From: Sphingomonadaceae bacterium
GTDB lineage: Bacteria > Pseudomonadota > Alphaproteobacteria > Sphingomonadales > Sphingomonadaceae
Length of the DNA: 15,969 nucleotides
Assembly: GCA_016462305.1 (NCBI GenBank)
Contig: JAEMTM010000032.1
Coordinates: forward strand, 1 to 15,969
Reading direction: 5' to 3'
Shown here: in pieces, positions 14,101 to 15,969 of the stretch
Layout: every line of letters begins with the position of its first letter
Position numbering within the stretch: the stretch's first letter is position 1
Translations under genes and position numbers: made by a program
Notes under the pieces: generated by a model
What the model saw: the letters and a program-made list of their open reading frames with translations, nothing else
The model's database searches: none
What the model was told of the DNA's origin: nothing

Positions 14101-15799
14101 GACGGAAATCATGGATATAATGACCATCGCCCAATGCGGTTGGCGATTCCTCCAAAACATCAAAACCGAAATTCTCCAGCGCGGGCACGACATCGCTCAA
14201 GGGCAAAGCACCGCCATTGCTGTAAATTTTTAGGCGTAGCTTGCCATCTTCCACGAACAGCCGGGTGATCTTGCTGTGGTCGCGTTCCATGGCGAGCAAG
14301 CCCATCATGTCCCGCGCAGCTTCGTCGGTCGAATAGGTGCTGCGATAATTGGCCGGGAACCCGGCACCATAGCGCACAAGCATGGCGGCTGCGCGCTTTT
14401 CATCGGTCAAATGGGCCAATGCCGCCTCAACCGCTGGCTCCCACCCACGCACCATCAGCTCAAGTTTTGCATCCAGGCTGGCTTCGTCCACTGTCTGTCC
14501 ACGGTCCGGCAAATCGAGCGTATAGCGCAGCAAAGCTACGCCGCCGTCTTCCAAACCGATGGTCCAGCCTAATAAAGACCCACCTGTGGCATCCATCAGC
14601 ATCGTCTGAATCTGCTTACGGATGCCCGTGGATACGTCATCGCGTGGCAACCATACAAAGATATACAAATGACGTCCAAGTGGCGACCGCAGCGCAATCA
14701 GCTTGGGACGCGGTCGGTCAGTCAGCGACATGGCGGTCAGCGTCACGCGTTCCAGATCATCCAGCTTGAGCGCAACCAAAAGGTCGTGCGGCAGCGCCGT
14801 TAGCGCATGGGCCATCGCCTTTCCAGCATGGCCCGAAGGGTCAAAGCCATAACGCGTCATCAGCGACGTCAGATGCGTTCTGAGCACCGGTATGGTTTCC
14901 GGAGCAGTTGCAAGCGCCGCGCTGGTCCAAAGCCCTGCTGCCACGGCTAAGCCTGTTATCCGATCTCCCGTTTTCACCGGAATAACGATCAAGTCCAATT
15001 GAACACTGCGGTGGACATTAGACACTCGGTTGGATTTAAGCACCAAGGGCGCGATGCCCCCGGCTTCAAACCAGTTGATAGCTAGGCTGACGCTATCTTC
15101 CGCAAGCACGGGCGCGTCGCTCACACGCGACAAGCCAAGGCGGTTGGAGCGCGTGCCGTCGCTGCTGATCCGTTCATGCGCCAATATGGTCATGTTATCA
15201 TCATGGAACCACCGGATAAGGGCGGTGCCTTCGCTATCCGGCAGGGTGTCGGCGTCGGCGGACAAGGCCGCGAGCATGTCGCGCCAATCGGTCACCGCAC
15301 CGCGAACGTCGGCGAGAACAGCCGCCAAATGCGCTTCAAGCTGACGGCGTTCCTTGGCATCGACGCGCACTGTTTCGAGGTAAATGAAGGATTCGCGTGG
15401 ATGCCCATCGAGGCGTTTCCGGCTGATTGATGAAAGTGTATTGGCTTCATCACGGGTAACGCTCAACACCGGATGAATGATGCGATTCACAGCTATGCCA
15501 TAAGCGGCGACGGCTGCAGACACCGAATCCACCAAAAAGGGCATATCGTCATTATTCAGCGATATACGCATCATCAAACGGCCATGCGCATCGGTAAAGC
15601 TATCCAATGCAATGGCCGCGCTGCCCGCCTTGCGATGAAGGCCGGTTTCGATTGTAAAACGCGCGGCATCCTCCGCCGCTTTGGCGTCAAAACCTTCATT
15701 CTCGCCCGGCAAAGCCGTTTCGGCAAAGGCGCTAACCATATCCTTCAAAAGGATTTTGTCGATTTTTCCAGCATTTTTAGCAATTTTGGCGGCCGCCAT
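11150..15799 (-). CDS. NAD-specific glutamate dehydrogenase, large (180-kDa class)
   Basis: About 1549 residues, the usual size of the Bac_GDH family (PF05088), which oxidatively deaminates glutamate to 2-oxoglutarate and ammonia with NAD. Caulobacter GdhZ is a well-studied member. Numbering from the upstream TTG at 15850: an ACT-like N-terminal region lies near 90-130 and further regulatory segments to about 600. The catalytic part starts at GPVARGGLRWSDRRDDFRTE (771-790), with LGLMKAQRVKNAVI and VPTGAKGGF (Lys811), then the dinucleotide-binding region VAGVGDMSGDVFGNGMLLS (944-962), and a long helical C-terminal domain. No frameshift is visible. The start at 15799 (MAAAKIAKN) is chosen because AGGAG sits eight bases upstream. 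In-frame alternatives at 15841 (ATG, 1563 residues) and 15850 (TTG, 1566 residues) lack a Shine-Dalgarno. It probably works downstream of PutA in proline use. Confidence 0.95.
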   Translation of the reverse strand: MAAAKIAKNAGKIDKILLKDMVSAFAETALPGENEGFDAKAAEDAARFTIETGLHRKAGSAAIALDSFTDAHGRLMMRISLNNDDMPFLVDSVSAAVAAYGIAVNRIIHPVLSVTRDEANTLSSISRKRLDGHPRESFIYLETVRVDAKERRQLEAHLAAVLADVRGAVTDWRDMLAALSADADTLPDSEGTALIRWFHDDNMTILAHERISSDGTRSNRLGLSRVSDAPVLAEDSVSLAINWFEAGGIAPLVLKSNRVSNVHRSVQLDLIVIPVKTGDRITGLAVAAGLWTSAALATAPETIPVLRTHLTSLMTRYGFDPSGHAGKAMAHALTALPHDLLVALKLDDLERVTLTAMSLTDRPRPKLIALRSPLGRHLYIFVWLPRDDVSTGIRKQIQTMLMDATGGSLLGWTIGLEDGGVALLRYTLDLPDRGQTVDEASLDAKLELMVRGWEPAVEAALAHLTDEKRAAAMLVRYGAGFPANYRSTYSTDEAARDMMGLLAMERDHSKITRLFVEDGKLRLKIYSNGGALPLSDVVPALENFGFDVLEESPTALGDGHYIHDFRLALRGGDVSTVVEKPQVLEGALSQVLDGIFENDVFNQLVTIAGLAPQSVIWLRAWYRYLRQTGVTYGMPTVVSALAKNANVTRSIISLFDALHNPATNGSRDKEAAKYQKSINADLAAVSAIDEDRILRRFLAVVLATLRTNAFSAAAAEALAFKLDCAKVPGLPAPLPWREVFVYSPRVEGIHLRAGPVARGGLRWSDRRDDFRTEVLGLMKAQRVKNAVIVPTGAKGGFYPKRLPDMRVDRDAWFAEGTEAYKIFIRTLLSITDNIVNDRIVHPDNVVIHDGDDPYFVVAADKGTATFSDTANAIALERNFWLGDAFASGGSVGYDHKAMGITAKGGWLSVQRHFAEMGIDVQKEPVTVAGVGDMSGDVFGNGMLLSKTLKIVAAFDHRHIFLDPDPDPATSWKERDRLFDLPRSSWLDYDAKLISKGGGVFARTDKIIKTTSEIRSLLGIDAKEIEPSALMTAILKAPVQLMWFGGIGTYIKDRSESHLDVGDPGNDFIRVNGAEVQAHVIGEGANLGVTQAGRIGFALRGGRINTDFIDNSAGVDCSDNEVNIKIALNAQMRAGKLKEPARNVLLAEMTDAVAHLVLEDNRLQTLALSIAETGGAGDLPAYVRLIEIFEGAGRLDRVVEGLAPNEELFRRASEGHGLTRPELAILLSTAKLAAQDGVEDAPLAQDKSMDGELLAAFPDMMVKSHKSAILGHRLRKEIIATKLANRMINRLGMLHPFELAEEEGCSLGDVAGAFAIAESIYDLPSLWNAIDTTAMPESTRLMLFHQAALEVRAQMADIIRNAHEGRDVAAATAVYAPVVQKLTTALDGLLPHDVRLQTERFGARLTENGAPRKIADRLVQLARLDGAIGLAALSSTQKGDVTALTRAFTALGDALGLSWAQGTAMQVDPHDPWERLLVAGLARDFQTMRLDFLRRRAAKKPLEDTQGWLVANAVRVRAFKAMVDRARMTGAPTPAMLAQVAGQARVLLGR

Positions 15800-15807
15800 G
15801 AATTGAT

Positions 15808-15812
15808 CTCCT
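15808..15812 (-). promoter_or_regulatory. Ribosome binding site deciding the glutamate dehydrogenase start
   Basis: AGGAG on the minus strand, eight bases before the ATG at 15799. The two longer in-frame starts (ATG 15841, TTG 15850) have only GAAATCTGTTGTTGAAC-type sequence upstream with no Shine-Dalgarno, so the shorter protein is favoured. Confidence 0.55.
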
Positions 15813-15845
15813 GAGCCCGCAAGCATCTGGTTAAGTGTCATGTTC

Positions 15846-15897
15846 AACAACAGATTTCGTTGTTATTTTATTACAATAGTTATGACGCGCTTCTCAA
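15846..15897 (-). promoter_or_regulatory. Candidate promoter and leader dyad of the glutamate dehydrogenase gene
   Basis: On the minus strand TTGAGA (15897-15892) could be a -35, with GTAATA at 17-base or TAATAA at 18-base spacing (about 15874-15868) as -10. Just downstream, AACAAC and GTTGTT (15846-15851 and 15859-15864) form a six-base inverted repeat with a seven-base gap, around the expected transcription start. The surrounding DNA is clearly more AT-rich than the genes, as expected for a promoter. Tentative. Confidence 0.35.
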
Positions 15898-15969
15898 GCA
15901 TAAACAAGCCGCGTCTGTAGGGTCAGGACCACTTAAATCCACCTTCGCGGTTTGAGGCCATACTGTTCA
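15898..15969. other. Right-edge non-coding stretch, perhaps the tail of an upstream gene
   Basis: No complete gene is seen. On the minus strand a frame open from the window edge ends in NREGGFKWS with TGA at 15925-15923; it could be the C-terminus of a gene lying beyond the window, but fewer than 16 codons are visible, so this cannot be decided. Confidence 0.25.

Noticed and set aside
1..15969. Search by eye for CRISPR arrays, tRNA genes, insertion sequences, toxin-antitoxin or defence genes
   Set aside because: No regularly spaced repeats, cloverleaf-like segments, transposase motifs or terminal inverted repeats were seen; gene content is housekeeping throughout.

Overview
The window is ordinary, gene-dense chromosome of an alphaproteobacterium, most likely a Sphingomonadales member (Sphingopyxis or Sphingorhabdus-like). 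This rests on the protein families present (DUF815 ATPase, acyl-CoA dehydrogenase with the acetyl-CoA-dehydrogenase-like tail, short PutA, phytase-like esterase protein, 180-kDa-class NAD-glutamate dehydrogenase, small Lys-rich MAKSQ-type protein) and on a moderately high GC content judged by eye. No database search was possible, so genus is a guess. No tRNA, rRNA, CRISPR array, insertion sequence, integrase or phage gene is visible.

Layout from left to right: (1) 1-1015, plus strand: the 3' end of an acyl-CoA dehydrogenase gene, overlapped by four bases by a TTG-started DUF815 AAA+ ATPase, closed by a terminator. (2) 1040-5570, minus strand: putA (proline to glutamate), then a 60-residue two-helix membrane peptide, then a membrane-anchored PQQ sorbosone/glucose dehydrogenase-like beta-propeller; close spacing suggests one transcription unit. 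(3) 5712-6089, minus: a secreted glycine-zipper protein with a 10-residue charged repeat and its own terminator. (4) 6255-7253, plus: an exported phytase-like esterase-family protein, convergent with rpmB (ribosomal protein L28, 7310-7600, minus). Two stacked minus-strand terminators lie between and inside these gene ends. (5) 7732-8187, plus: tadA, tRNA adenosine deaminase. (6) 8284-10217, minus: a LytTR response regulator and LytS/YehU-type histidine kinase, overlapping by four bases. (7) 10307-10900, plus: an HD-domain metalloprotein of the MIOX/PhnZ-like kind, then a 41-residue basic protein. (8) 11150-15799, minus: NAD-specific glutamate dehydrogenase, filling the right third. The last 120 bases hold its leader, promoter region and perhaps the tail of an upstream gene.

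The clearest metabolic link is proline catabolism: PutA makes glutamate, and the NAD-dependent glutamate dehydrogenase turns it into 2-oxoglutarate and ammonia. The rest is housekeeping (L28, TadA), sensing (LytS/LytTR pair) and envelope proteins. I found no convincing undescribed multi-gene system. The items most worth a second look are the poorly characterised genes (HD protein, 60-residue membrane peptide, 41-residue basic protein, glycine-zipper protein with internal repeat) and several short DNA dyads in the divergent intergenic regions.
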